A stretch of DNA of 64,000 nt, from positions 285,850-349,849 of the forward strand of contig CAZGJZ010000007.1 in NCBI GenBank assembly GCA_964525935.1. Reading direction: 5' to 3'. Source of the stretch: UBA2377 sp964525935. Its GTDB lineage: Bacteria; Verrucomicrobiota; Verrucomicrobiia; Opitutales; Opitutaceae. The notes under the pieces are model-generated. The model was not told the origin of the DNA. It saw nothing but the letters and a program-made list of their open reading frames with translations, and ran no database searches. Numbering within the stretch: the stretch's first letter is position 1; the number at the start of each line of letters is the position of its first letter. The translations under genes were made by a program, and so were the position numbers. Below are positions 42,296 to 50,484 of this stretch, piece after piece.

Positions 42296-43297
42296 TTAGG
42301 CTTCCTTCTTGGTGTCGAGGAGGCGCTCGTCGAACTTCATGCCAAGCGAGAGACCGAGGGCCTCGAGCTTTTCTTTGATTTCGTTGAGCGACTTCTTACC
42401 GAAGTTACGATACTTGAGCATTTCCTGCTCCGACTTCATCGCGAGCTCACCGACCGTGGTGATGTTCGCGTTGTTGAGGCAGTTGGCCGCACGGACCGAC
42501 AGTTCGATCTCGTTGACGGACATGTTGAGGAGCTTGCGGAGCTTGTTCTGCTCTTCGCTGACCTCGGACTGCTGGTTCTCGAATTCGTAGGTTTCCTCGC
42601 TGACGCGATCGAACACTTCGAGGTGATGCTTGAGGATGGAGGCGGACTGCTTGAGGGCGTCGTCCGGCGTGATGCGACCGTCGGTCCAGATCTCGAGGAT
42701 GAGCTTGTCGTAATCGGTGATCTGGCCGACGCGGGTAGCTTCGACCGAATACTTCACGAGGCGCACGGGGGAGAAGAGCGAGTCGATCGGGATGACGCCG
42801 ATGGACTGTTCTTCCTTCTTGTTGGCTTCGCCGGGATAGTAGCCGCGGCCGGTCTTGATCTCGATCTCGGCTTCGAAGGTCTTCTTCGAGTCGAGGGTGC
42901 AGATGACCTGGTCGGGGTTGACGATGGTGATGTTGGAATCTTCCTGGATATCACCGGCGGTGACAGCACCGGCCTTGGTGACCTTGATCTGAAGGGTCAG
43001 GGCCTCGCGTTTCTGCGAGACGATGAGGATTTTCTTCAGGTTCAGGACGATATCGGTGACGTCTTCAACGACGCCATCGATGCTCTGGAATTCGTGGCTG
43101 ACGCCGTCGATCTTGATCGACGAGATTGCGGCACCCTCGATGGAGCTGAGCAGCACGCGGCGAAGCGAGTTGCCAACCGTGTGACCATAACCGGCCTCGA
43201 AAGGCTCGGCGATGAATTTGGCATAGGTCGGCGTGGAACCTTCCTCGACCTTGGTGAGCTTGTTAGGGAGTTCGAACTTTCCGAGACGATTTGGCAT
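42296..43297 (-). CDS. rpoA: DNA-directed RNA polymerase subunit alpha
   Basis: 333 residues. The N-terminal dimerisation domain has EPFEAGYGHTVGNSLRRVLLSS and IEGAAISSIKIDGVSHEF. The C-terminal domain that binds UP elements and activators has ELSVRAANCLNNANITTVGELA. It then ends EALGLSLGMKFDERLLDTKKEA. Member of the alpha operon between rpsD and rplQ. Confidence 0.98.
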   Translation of the reverse strand: MPNRLGKFELPNKLTKVEEGSTPTYAKFIAEPFEAGYGHTVGNSLRRVLLSSIEGAAISSIKIDGVSHEFQSIDGVVEDVTDIVLNLKKILIVSQKREALTLQIKVTKAGAVTAGDIQEDSNITIVNPDQVICTLDSKKTFEAEIEIKTGRGYYPGEANKKEEQSIGVIPIDSLFSPVRLVKYSVEATRVGQITDYDKLILEIWTDGRITPDDALKQSASILKHHLEVFDRVSEETYEFENQQSEVSEEQNKLRKLLNMSVNEIELSVRAANCLNNANITTVGELAMKSEQEMLKYRNFGKKSLNEIKEKLEALGLSLGMKFDERLLDTKKEA

Positions 43298-43353
43298 GGC
43301 GATGAACTCTGGATGGGTGAGCGTTGAGGGTGAGAGTGATGAGGTGGAGCCGC

Positions 43354-43965
43354 TTAGAAGCGCGAGTAGAACTCGACGATGAGCTGCTCGTTGATACCCT
43401 GTTCCATCTCGTCGCGCGTGGGGAGGCGGTTAACCACGGCCTTGAAGGACTCGGAGTTAAGGCTGAGCCAGCCGGGGACGTTGCGGATGCGGTTCTCTTC
43501 GAGATTGCGGGTCGCCATCTGACGGGAGGCCGGGGTGTTCTTCACCTCGATCTCGTCGCCGGACTGCACACTGTAGCTCGCGATATCGAGCTTGTGACCG
43601 TTGACGCGGATGTGGCCGTGGTTGACGAACTGGCGGGCCGCGGCACGGGACTTGGCGAGGCCAAGGAGATAAACGACGCTGTCGAGACGGGTCTCGAGGA
43701 GCTGGAGGAAGCGTTCACCGGTGACGCCGCGCTCTTTCTTCGCGATTTCGAAGGTGCGGCGGAACTGGCGTTCGAGCAGGCCGTAGATGAGACGGAGCTT
43801 CTGCTTTTCGTTGAGACCGACGGCATACTCGGAGAGTTTGCGGCGGAGTTTCGGGCCGTGCTGGCCAGCCGGGTAGCTGCGGCGTTCGAAGGCTTTGCCC
43901 GAGCCGAGGATGTGCTGACCGAAGCGACGGCTGATGCGGGTGGTAGGACCTGTGTAGCGAGCCAT
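43354..43965 (-). CDS. rpsD: 30S ribosomal protein S4
   Basis: 203 residues. ARYTGPTTRISRRFGQHILG at the start, YGLLERQFRRTFEIAKKERG and the S4 RNA-binding domain (ETRLDSVVYLLGLAKSR, QFVNHGHIRVNGHKLDI) are complete. In other bacteria S4 is the feedback repressor of the alpha operon. No zinc-finger N-terminus (CxxC) is present, so it is the zinc-free form. Confidence 0.97.
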   Translation of the reverse strand: MARYTGPTTRISRRFGQHILGSGKAFERRSYPAGQHGPKLRRKLSEYAVGLNEKQKLRLIYGLLERQFRRTFEIAKKERGVTGERFLQLLETRLDSVVYLLGLAKSRAAARQFVNHGHIRVNGHKLDIASYSVQSGDEIEVKNTPASRQMATRNLEENRIRNVPGWLSLNSESFKAVVNRLPTRDEMEQGINEQLIVEFYSRF

Positions 43966-43998
43966 GTGAGTGGGAAATTAAATGTTGAGAGACGGCGA

Positions 43999-44625
43999 TT
44001 ACACGCGGCGACGCTTGCGCGGACGGCAGCCGTTGTGCGGGATGGGAGTGACGTCGACGATCGAGGTGATCTCGAGGCCGATGGCTTGCAGGGCGCGGAT
44101 GGCGCTGTCGCGGCCGAGGCCGGGACCGGACACGCGAATGACGATGTCCTTGAGGCCGTGGGCCATGGCGTTGCGGGCGGCGTCCTGAGCGACGACCTGG
44201 GCGGCATAGGCGGTGGACTTGCGCGAACCGCGGAAGTTGCACTTGCCAGCGCTGGACCAGGAAATGACCTGACCCTTGTGGTCGGTGATGGAGACGATGG
44301 TGTTGTTGAACGACGCGAGGACGTTCACGAAACCGGAAGTGACGTTCTTGGAGCCCTTGGCCTTGCGGACCTTGATGGCACCCAATTCCTCCTTGAGGAG
44401 GTCTTCAGCGGTGGGCTGCTTGGCCACACCACCGATGAGTTCAACGGGCTTCTCGGAAACGGGAGCCGCAGCGGGAGCAGCGTCAGCGGCGCCTTCGGCG
44501 GCGGGCTTGGCGGCCTTGGGAGCCTTGGCAGGCTTCGCGGCAGCAGGAGCCGTCTCGGTGCCAGCGGCAGGAGCGGCGGCCTTGGGGGCCTTTTCTTTTT
44601 TGGGAGCGGACTTTTCTTCAGCCAT
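43999..44625 (-). CDS. rpsK: 30S ribosomal protein S11 with long N-terminal extension
   Basis: 208 residues against about 129 in most bacteria. The C-terminal 120 residues are ordinary S11: VNVLASFNNTIVSITDHKGQ, STAYAAQVVAQDAARNAM, RVSGPGLGRDSAIRALQ and the HNGCRPRKRRRV end. The first roughly 50 residues are an Ala/Pro/Lys low-complexity arm (MAEEKSAPKKEKAPKAAAPAA...). A less repetitive bridge, VELIGGVAKQPTAEDLLKEEL, links it to the body. The arm is in frame with a good start 11 bp after rpsM, and no internal start is better placed. Confidence 0.94.
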   Translation of the reverse strand: MAEEKSAPKKEKAPKAAAPAAGTETAPAAAKPAKAPKAAKPAAEGAADAAPAAAPVSEKPVELIGGVAKQPTAEDLLKEELGAIKVRKAKGSKNVTSGFVNVLASFNNTIVSITDHKGQVISWSSAGKCNFRGSRKSTAYAAQVVAQDAARNAMAHGLKDIVIRVSGPGLGRDSAIRALQAIGLEITSIVDVTPIPHNGCRPRKRRRV

Positions 44626-44636
44626 GGCGATAGGTA

Positions 44637-45014
44637 TTATTCAGCTTTCTTGGCAACGCCCACGGTCTTGCGGGGGCCTTTGCGGGTGCGGGCGTTGGTG
44701 CCGGTGCGCTGACCGCGAACGGGCAGACCACGGCGGTGGCGGATGCCACGGTAGCAATTGATGGCCTGGAGACGCTTCAGGTTGGCGGCGATTTCGCGGC
44801 GGAGGTCACCTTCGAGCACCCATTTGTGTTCGGTGATGATGTGAAGGATCTTGTTCAGCTGCTCTTCGGTGAGGTCCGAAGCGCGCATGTCGGGGTCGAG
44901 GCCAACTTCCTTAACGAGGAAGTCGGCGCGCGTGGCACCGATGCCGTTGATATAACGGAGGGAATACGCGACTTTCTTTTTCGCGGGGATTTCTACACCG
45001 AGGAGACGTGGCAT
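44637..45014 (-). CDS. rpsM: 30S ribosomal protein S13
   Basis: 125 residues. PRLLGVEIPAKKKVAYSLRY at the N-terminus, the LYGIG-equivalent INGIGATRADFL, RREIAANLKRLQAINCYRGIRHRRGLPVRGQRT-type core and the basic tail TNARTRKGPRKT are all present. It bridges to the 50S subunit. rpmJ and infA, often just upstream, are absent from the 55-bp gap to map. Confidence 0.97.
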   Translation of the reverse strand: MPRLLGVEIPAKKKVAYSLRYINGIGATRADFLVKEVGLDPDMRASDLTEEQLNKILHIITEHKWVLEGDLRREIAANLKRLQAINCYRGIRHRRGLPVRGQRTGTNARTRKGPRKTVGVAKKAE

Positions 45015-45069
45015 TGTGGATTAGGTTTAGAGTTGAATGTTAAAGTTGAGAGAGAGGGAAAATTGGGAA

Positions 45070-45843
45070 TCAGACAGGACGCGGGAGCGTGAGGATCTCG
45101 GGTCCGTTTGCGGTCGTGAGCACCGTGTGTTCGAAATGAGCGGAGGGCAGACCATCGGCGGTCACCACCGTCCATCCATCGGAGAGCGTCTTGGTCCGGA
45201 AGCCGCCGATGTTCACCATGGGCTCGATCGCGAGCGTCATGCCGGGCTTGATCTTGGGTCCGTTGCCTTTGCGACCGAAGTTGGGAATCTCCGGCGGCTC
45301 GTGCATCGAGACCCCTACCCCGTGGCCAACCAAGTCGCGGACGACACTGAAGCCGTTGGATTCGACGTAGGTCTGGATGGCGGCGGACACATCGCCGATG
45401 CGATTGTCGACCTTGGCCTGCTCGATGCCGAGTTGCAGGGCGCGTTCCGTAACGCGCAGCAATTGCTCGAGCTGGGGCGTGATCCGACCGACGGGGACCG
45501 TGAGGGCATTGTCGCCGATGTAGCCGTTATATTCGACGGTGACATCAAGCGAAACGATATCGCCGTCGCGCAAAATGCGTTTCAGCGAACCGATGCCGTG
45601 GACGATCTCCTCATTGACGGAGACGCAGATGTAGGCCGGGAAGCGGCGCGAGCCGATTTGGTAGCCATAGTCGGCGCTGCGGGCGCCGTAGGAGGCGATG
45701 AGATTCTTGGCGATCTGATCCAGATCGTAAGTCGTAATACCGGGTGTGACGTGTTCCTTGAGCTTGGCCAAAACCGTTGCGGCAATGGCACAGACTTCGC
45801 GCATACGAGCGATACCGTCAGCATTCTTGATCGGTGAACTCAT
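45070..45843 (-). CDS. map: Methionine aminopeptidase, type I
   Basis: 257 residues. It removes the initiator methionine. The two-metal site is complete: SLDVTVEYNGYIGDNA (Asp/Asp), HGVGVSMHEPPEIPNFG (His), LAIEPMVN (Glu) and SAHFEHTVL (Glu). The His in VNEEIVHGIGSLKR is the substrate-binding one. The start overlaps the adenylate-kinase-like stop by four bases, as expected for the spc operon order secY-adk-map. Confidence 0.97.
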   Translation of the reverse strand: MSSPIKNADGIARMREVCAIAATVLAKLKEHVTPGITTYDLDQIAKNLIASYGARSADYGYQIGSRRFPAYICVSVNEEIVHGIGSLKRILRDGDIVSLDVTVEYNGYIGDNALTVPVGRITPQLEQLLRVTERALQLGIEQAKVDNRIGDVSAAIQTYVESNGFSVVRDLVGHGVGVSMHEPPEIPNFGRKGNGPKIKPGMTLAIEPMVNIGGFRTKTLSDGWTVVTADGLPSAHFEHTVLTTANGPEILTLPRPV

Positions 45844-46265
45844 GCGGCGAAAGCGCAGTCTTCGGGAAGAAGACCGAGGGTTCTGTAGTGTTCGACGACC
45901 GGGGCGGAGGCCCCGGGACGGACGATGACGGCGGTGAGTGATTCATCGCGGGCATCGAGCCATTCGTCGAACACTTGGGCTTGGAGCAACGTAGCCGGGA
46001 AATCCGTGAGGATAAATCCCGCATCAGGTTTACGCGCGAAAAACCAGCGTCGCAGGGAAGCGAGGATGGCTTCGTCGACGGCCGCAGGGCCGCGACGACG
46101 CGAAATCTCCGACCGCATCAATTTGGCGGGAGAGACGTGCTCAATATTCAAAGAACGGGCCTTGGTCATCAGACTTTCGAGGTGAGAATCCGGTAAACCG
46201 AGGCAAAGGAGTTTGATCTTGGCGCGAACGCCGCAATCAGCGAAGGGGTCGGAGATGCCAGCCAT
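45840..46265 (-). CDS. Degenerate adenylate-kinase-like protein without a P-loop
   Basis: 141 residues, about 70 shorter than Adk. It occupies the adk position between secY and map. Adk-like traits: a first beta strand KLLCLGLPDSHLESL where GPPGAGKGTQ is expected, IEHVSPAKLMRSEI aligned with the HISTGDMLR segment, PDAGFILTDFPATLLQAQVFDEWL aligned with GFILDGFPRTLAQAEALDE, and a SLTAVIVRP strand. The Walker A lysine, the catalytic DGFPR arginine and the whole C-terminal lid/AMP half are lost. It cannot bind ATP in the usual way. ATG 46265 follows secY by 18 bp. Role unknown, possibly structural or regulatory. Confidence 0.75.
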   Translation of the reverse strand: MAGISDPFADCGVRAKIKLLCLGLPDSHLESLMTKARSLNIEHVSPAKLMRSEISRRRGPAAVDEAILASLRRWFFARKPDAGFILTDFPATLLQAQVFDEWLDARDESLTAVIVRPGASAPVVEHYRTLGLLPEDCAFAA

Positions 46266-46283
46266 CACGACCTGAGTAAAGAA

Positions 46284-47789
46284 CTAAAGTGCAAAATTCC
46301 GGATCGCCCAAGCCACGATGCCCACCAGGAAGATGATTAGCACCGGAATGACGATTTTCATGACTGATTCGGAGCTAAGCGCTTCGCCAGTCATACCTTG
46401 CACGTTGGCACTGCGGGCGCGGATGCGACCTTTTTTGAGGAAGCCGTCATAGTGGCGCTGCAGCAGGAAAGTTTCGACCTGGCGCATCGTGTCGAGGATG
46501 ACGCCGACCGTGATCAGCATGCCGGTGCCGCCGAAGAAAATGGCGATACGCTGCGGGATGTTGAGCGAGTTCAGAAGAATGTCAGGCATGACCGCGATGA
46601 TCGTCAGGAACAGCGCACCGGCCAAGGTCAGGCGCGTCATGATGAAATCGAGGAATTGCGCGGTCGGCTCGCCGGGACGCACGCCGGGGACGTAGCCGCC
46701 GTATTTCTTGAGGTCGTCGGCGATCTGGATCGGCTTGAACATCACGGAGACCCAGAAATAGCTGAAGAAAAGGATCAGGATCGTGTAGATCAGGTAGTAG
46801 GTCCAATGGCCGCGGAGCAGACCTTCGGAAAACTCGCGGAGGAACTTGATGTCCCAGGCGGCACCGATTTGGGAGAAAATCTGCTGCGGGAAGAGAAGGA
46901 TCGCGCTCGCGAAGATGACGGGCATGACGCCCGAGTAGTTGACCTTGAGCGGGAGGAACGAGCTCTGTCCGCCCATGACCTTGTTACCGACGACGCGCTT
47001 GGCGTATTGGACGGGGATTTTGCGCTGACCCTGCACGACCATGATGATACCCATCGTCACGAGGATGAAGAGCAGGCCCATCATAATGCCCTGCGGAAGT
47101 CCGAGGCGGGCGACGCCAACCGGAGCGAAGAAAAGCTGATAGGTCGCCGTGGCGGCGCCAGGGATGTCGGCCAAGATGCCCACGGTGATGAGCAGCGAGA
47201 CACCGTTACCAATACCGCGCTGGGTGATCTGCTCGCCCATCCACATGAGCAGCATCGTGCCGGCGGTCATGAAAATCACCGACGTGATCAGGAAGCCGAT
47301 TTTTCCAGTTATAACTATACTCCCGTAAGTATTGATATCGTAACCCGGGAAAAGACGACCGGGGTTCTCCAGCGCAAGAATGAGCAGCGTGCCTTGGATC
47401 AAACAGATGAGCACCGTCGCGTAACGGGTATACTGCGTGAGCTTCTGGCGGCCGACATCGCCTTCCTGTTGGAGGCGGCTGAGGGCGGGGACGACGGCCG
47501 TCATCAACTGGAAGATGATCGAAGCGCTGATGTAAGGCATGATGCCCAGCGCAGCGATGGCGCCCTTGGTGAGCGCGCCGCCGGTGAACATGTTGTAGAG
47601 GCTCACCAATCCGCTCGCGGCACCAGCGTTGGCCGTCTGGTCCTCGAAGAACTTCTGGAGCGGGTGCGGGTCGATGCCGGGCAGCGGAATGTGCGCCGCG
47701 ACACGGGCGACGAACAGCAACGCCAGCGTGTAGAAGATACGCGAGCGGAGCTCGGGAATCTTCAGGGAGTTCGTGAAGGCGGAAAACAC
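46284..47789 (-). CDS. secY: Protein translocase subunit SecY
   Basis: 501 residues, ten membrane segments. IPELRSRIFYTLALLFVAR at the N-terminus, LSRLQQEGDVGRQKLTQYTRY, RGIGNGVSLLITVGI, the PVQYAKRVVG loop that docks SecA/ribosome, and DDLKKYGGYVPGVRPGEPT are present. It is longer than the E. coli protein, with an extended loop near residues 60-90 (DPHPLQKFFEDQTANAGAA). Expected partner of the SecA encoded at 14916-17915. Confidence 0.97.
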   Translation of the reverse strand: MFSAFTNSLKIPELRSRIFYTLALLFVARVAAHIPLPGIDPHPLQKFFEDQTANAGAASGLVSLYNMFTGGALTKGAIAALGIMPYISASIIFQLMTAVVPALSRLQQEGDVGRQKLTQYTRYATVLICLIQGTLLILALENPGRLFPGYDINTYGSIVITGKIGFLITSVIFMTAGTMLLMWMGEQITQRGIGNGVSLLITVGILADIPGAATATYQLFFAPVGVARLGLPQGIMMGLLFILVTMGIIMVVQGQRKIPVQYAKRVVGNKVMGGQSSFLPLKVNYSGVMPVIFASAILLFPQQIFSQIGAAWDIKFLREFSEGLLRGHWTYYLIYTILILFFSYFWVSVMFKPIQIADDLKKYGGYVPGVRPGEPTAQFLDFIMTRLTLAGALFLTIIAVMPDILLNSLNIPQRIAIFFGGTGMLITVGVILDTMRQVETFLLQRHYDGFLKKGRIRARSANVQGMTGEALSSESVMKIVIPVLIIFLVGIVAWAIRNFAL

Positions 47790-47798
47790 GTGGTGGGA

Positions 47799-47907
47799 GG
47801 ATTTTCGATTTTCGATTTTGGACCTTTGATTACCCGTTTCCCGATCCGATCCGGCGACGCTAGGTGCGCAACCGGATTGAATATCGAGAATCGAAAATCA
47901 AAAATCC
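47799..47907. repeat. Inverted GATTTTCGATTTTCG word repeat between secY and rplO
   Basis: GGATTTTCGATTTTCGATTTT (47799-47819) is matched by GAATCGAAAATCAAAAATCC (47888-47907) at about 18 of 20 positions. Each arm contains the near-tandem word GAAAATC. About 70 bp lie between. No gene is present; it lies in the 124-bp gap of the spc operon. Confidence 0.6.
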
Positions 47908-47913
47908 ACCGGA

Positions 47914-48360
47914 TTAACCGACGATGGCCTGGCCGCCGGCTTTTTCGATCTTGGCCTTGGCGGAGTCCGAAAACTTGGCCGCCGTGACCTTGAGGGCGCG
48001 GGTGATTTCACCGTCGCCGAGGATCTTGACGACCGTCTCACCCTTGCGAATGAGGCCGGCGGCCGCGAGGACGGAAGCGTTCACTTCGGTCACCTTGGCA
48101 TCGAGGCCGGCGAGTTCACCGACGTTGAAGACGGCGACTTCGGTGCGGAATTCGTAATTGTTGAAGCCGCGGTGCGGGAGCTTGCGGTAAAGGGGCATCT
48201 GGCCGCCTTCAAAACCGGGGCGGATGGAGCTGCCGGAGCGGGCGCTCTGGCCCTTGCCACCGCGACCGGAGGTCTTGCCGTGGCCGCCGCCTTCGCCGCA
48301 GCCGACACGCTTCTTGCGGTGCACAGCACCGGCGACGTTCTTGAGTTCGTGGAGTTTCAT
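47914..48360 (-). CDS. rplO: 50S ribosomal protein L15
   Basis: 148 residues. MKLHELKNVAGAVHRKKRVG, GGGHGKTSGRGGKGQSARSG and FEGGQMPLYRKLPHRGFNN are standard. The ATG at 48360 is chosen rather than an upstream in-frame one. rpmD (L30), usually between rpsE and rplO, is missing. Confidence 0.97.
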   Translation of the reverse strand: MKLHELKNVAGAVHRKKRVGCGEGGGHGKTSGRGGKGQSARSGSSIRPGFEGGQMPLYRKLPHRGFNNYEFRTEVAVFNVGELAGLDAKVTEVNASVLAAAGLIRKGETVVKILGDGEITRALKVTAAKFSDSAKAKIEKAGGQAIVG

Positions 48361-48383
48361 GGATGTTTCCTCTGATGGGCGCC

Positions 48384-48406
48384 CCACCCTGCTGACCGCA
48401 GGGTGG
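48384..48406. other. Perfect hairpin between rpsE and rplO
   Basis: CCACCCTGC (48384-48392) and GCAGGGTGG (48398-48406) form a 9-bp stem with loop TGACC. It is in the place where rpmD would normally be. Perhaps an RNA-processing or attenuation element. Confidence 0.5.
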
Positions 48407-48431
48407 AACTCGGATTTTGATTTAAACTGGA

Positions 48432-49049
48432 TCAGCCGATCTTGCGCGCGGCCGCGAAATTCTCCGCGAGACGCAGCTGGAGCAGGCCGTTGAGCGTCGC
48501 GTGCACGACGGCGATGTGGTTCGAGGAACCCATCGACTTGGTGAGAACGTTCTTCACGCCGGCCGCTTCGAGCACGGCACGCACACCACCACCAGCGATG
48601 AGGCCGGTGCCGGGGCTGGCGGGACGGAGGAGAACCTTGCCGCCATCGTATTCGCCGAAGACTTCGTGCGGGATGGTGTCACCCTTGAGCTTCACGGTGA
48701 CCATGTGCTTGTGGGCGTTGGCGGTGCCTTTCTTGATGGCGTCCGGAACTTCGTTGGCCTTGCCGTAGCCGATGCCGAGCTTGCCCTTGCCATCGCCGAC
48801 AACGGCGAGGGCGGCGAAGCTGAAGCGGCGGCCGCCTTTAACGACCTTGGCACAGCGGTTGATGAAGACGACCTTTTCGATCATCGTCGGGCCGTCGCCC
48901 TGGTCCTTGTTGTCGCGATTGCGATCATCGCGGCGTGGGCCGCGGTTGAAGTCGCGACGCGCAGGACGCGGAGCGCGTTCAGCAGCAGGCGCCGGAGCAG
49001 GAGTGGCCTCGGGGGCGGGAGTGGAGGGAGTGGTGGTGTCGGTGCTCAT
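48432..49049 (-). CDS. rpsE: 30S ribosomal protein S5 with N-terminal extension
   Basis: 205 residues, about 40 more than E. coli. The core (VVFINRCAKVVKGGRRFSFA, VGDGKGKLGIGYGKANEVP, GTGLIAGGGVRAVLEAAGVK, DVLTKSMGSSN-type end) is intact. The first 50 residues are a Thr/Pro/Ala-rich then Arg/Asp-rich arm (APRPARRDFNRGPRRDDRNR). No better internal start is visible. Confidence 0.95.
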   Translation of the reverse strand: MSTDTTTPSTPAPEATPAPAPAAERAPRPARRDFNRGPRRDDRNRDNKDQGDGPTMIEKVVFINRCAKVVKGGRRFSFAALAVVGDGKGKLGIGYGKANEVPDAIKKGTANAHKHMVTVKLKGDTIPHEVFGEYDGGKVLLRPASPGTGLIAGGGVRAVLEAAGVKNVLTKSMGSSNHIAVVHATLNGLLQLRLAENFAAARKIG

Positions 49050-49058
49050 GGGCGGTGC

Positions 49059-49421
49059 TTAGAATACGAGGCCGCCTTCGCGGGCCGCGTCGGCGAACTG
49101 TTTGACTTTACCGTGGTAACGGGCGCCGCTGCGGTCGAAAACGACCGAGGCGATGCCGGCGGCCTTCGCCTTGGCGGCGAAAGCGGCACCGAGCTCCTTG
49201 GCGCCGGCCAGATTGGCGGCGAGCTTCTTGGCGCGGAGACCGGCGTCGAGGCTGGAGAGGAAGACCAACGTCGCACCGGCCTCGTCGTTGACGGCCTGCG
49301 CGTAGATGTGCTTGGTGCTGAACTTGACGCAGAGACGGGGACGGGCGGCAGTGCCGGTCACTTTCTTGCGGATTCTCCAGCGACGTTTCTGGAGGAGTTT
49401 GGCTTTGTGAATGGTGCTCAT
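49059..49421 (-). CDS. rplR: 50S ribosomal protein L18
   Basis: 120 residues. RRWRIRKKVTGTAARPRLCV, FSTKHIYAQAVNDEAGATLV and FDRSGARYHGKVKQFADAAREGGLVF are diagnostic. It binds 5S rRNA. Positioned between rplF and rpsE. Confidence 0.97.
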   Translation of the reverse strand: MSTIHKAKLLQKRRWRIRKKVTGTAARPRLCVKFSTKHIYAQAVNDEAGATLVFLSSLDAGLRAKKLAANLAGAKELGAAFAAKAKAAGIASVVFDRSGARYHGKVKQFADAAREGGLVF

Positions 49422-49456
49422 GGGTGGACCCCTGAAATAGTTGGTTGCGGTTGGCG

Positions 49457-49996
49457 TTAGGCGACGGTCTTGCCTTCTTTGCGGCGGACGCGTTCGCCGA
49501 CGATGCGGACACCCTTGCCCTTGTAAGGCTCCGGCGGGTAGTAGCTGCGGATCTCGGCGGTGATGGCACCGACGAGTTGCTTGTCCGCGCCCTCGACCTT
49601 GACCTTCGTCTGGTCGGTGACGGTGATTTTGATGCCGTCAGGGATCTCCATCAGGATGGGGTGCGAGTAGCCGAGCGCGAGGTCGAGCTGCTTGCCCTTG
49701 AGGTTGGCCTTGAAGCCGACGCCTTGGATTTCGAGGTCCTTGACGTAGCCTTCGCTGGCGCCCTTGACCATGCCGGCGATGACCGAGCGGACGGTGCCAT
49801 ACATCGCCTTCGCGAAACGGCTCTCATCCTTGCTCGGGGAAACGGTGACCTTCTTGTCGGCCAGCGTGATGTTAACGACAGGAGCGAAGGTCTTGGAGAC
49901 CTTGCCCTTGGGGCCCTCGACGTTGACGGTGTGGCCTTTGATTTCGACCTTCACCTTGTCGGGAACGGGAACGGGTTGTTTGCCAATGCGGCTCAT
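49457..49996 (-). CDS. rplF: 50S ribosomal protein L6
   Basis: 179 residues. MSRIGKQPVPVPDKVKVEI, the VEGPKGKVSKTF strand, SEGYVKDLEIQGVGFKANLK and the C-terminal EPYKGKGVRIVGERVRRKEGKT are complete. Seventeen bases after rpsH in the spc order. Confidence 0.98.
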   Translation of the reverse strand: MSRIGKQPVPVPDKVKVEIKGHTVNVEGPKGKVSKTFAPVVNITLADKKVTVSPSKDESRFAKAMYGTVRSVIAGMVKGASEGYVKDLEIQGVGFKANLKGKQLDLALGYSHPILMEIPDGIKITVTDQTKVKVEGADKQLVGAITAEIRSYYPPEPYKGKGVRIVGERVRRKEGKTVA

Positions 49997-50013
49997 GGTG
50001 CGTGGGCTCCTTC

Positions 50014-50406
50014 TTACCAGACGTTGCAGACGAGCTCACCACCCGCCTTGTTGCGGCGGCAGTCCTGATCCTTCATGAGACCCTTGGACGTGGAGAGAAT
50101 GGAAATGCCGAGGCCGTTCAGAACGCGCGGGATCTCGGTGTAGCGGAAGTAGAGACGGCGGCCGGGCGTGGAGACGCGGTCGATGCCGGTGATGACGGGG
50201 GCGCCATCAACATACTTCATTTGAACGACGAGGGTCTTGTGGCCCTGGGCATCGGTGCCGTCAGCGTAGCTGAGGACGTAGCCTTCGTTCTTGAGGATGG
50301 CGGCGATCGCCTCCTTGAGTTTGGAGTGCGGGGAAACGCACTCGGCGAGACGGGCCTTCGACGCATTGCGGAGGCGGGTCAGGAAATCACTGATCGGGTC
50401 GGTCAT
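50014..50406 (-). CDS. rpsH: 30S ribosomal protein S8
   Basis: 130 residues. MTDPISDFLTRLRNASKAR at the start and the GLGISILSTSKGLMKDQDCR end with GGELVCNVW are standard. In E. coli, S8 is the spc operon autoregulator. A GC-rich hairpin lies just upstream. Confidence 0.97.
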   Translation of the reverse strand: MTDPISDFLTRLRNASKARLAECVSPHSKLKEAIAAILKNEGYVLSYADGTDAQGHKTLVVQMKYVDGAPVITGIDRVSTPGRRLYFRYTEIPRVLNGLGISILSTSKGLMKDQDCRRNKAGGELVCNVW

Positions 50407-50443
50407 GGTGGATGTTGGTTTTAGAGCCGGCGGGTCATATCCG

Positions 50444-50460
50444 GCGCGCTTGCAGCGCGC
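50444..50460. other. GCGCGC hairpin between rpsN and rpsH
   Basis: GCGCGC (50444-50449) and GCGCGC (50455-50460) form a perfect stem around TTGCA in the 78-bp gap. A candidate processing or attenuation site; no T run. Confidence 0.45.
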
Positions 50461-50484
50461 TCACTCCCGCAGGCGATGGAAATT

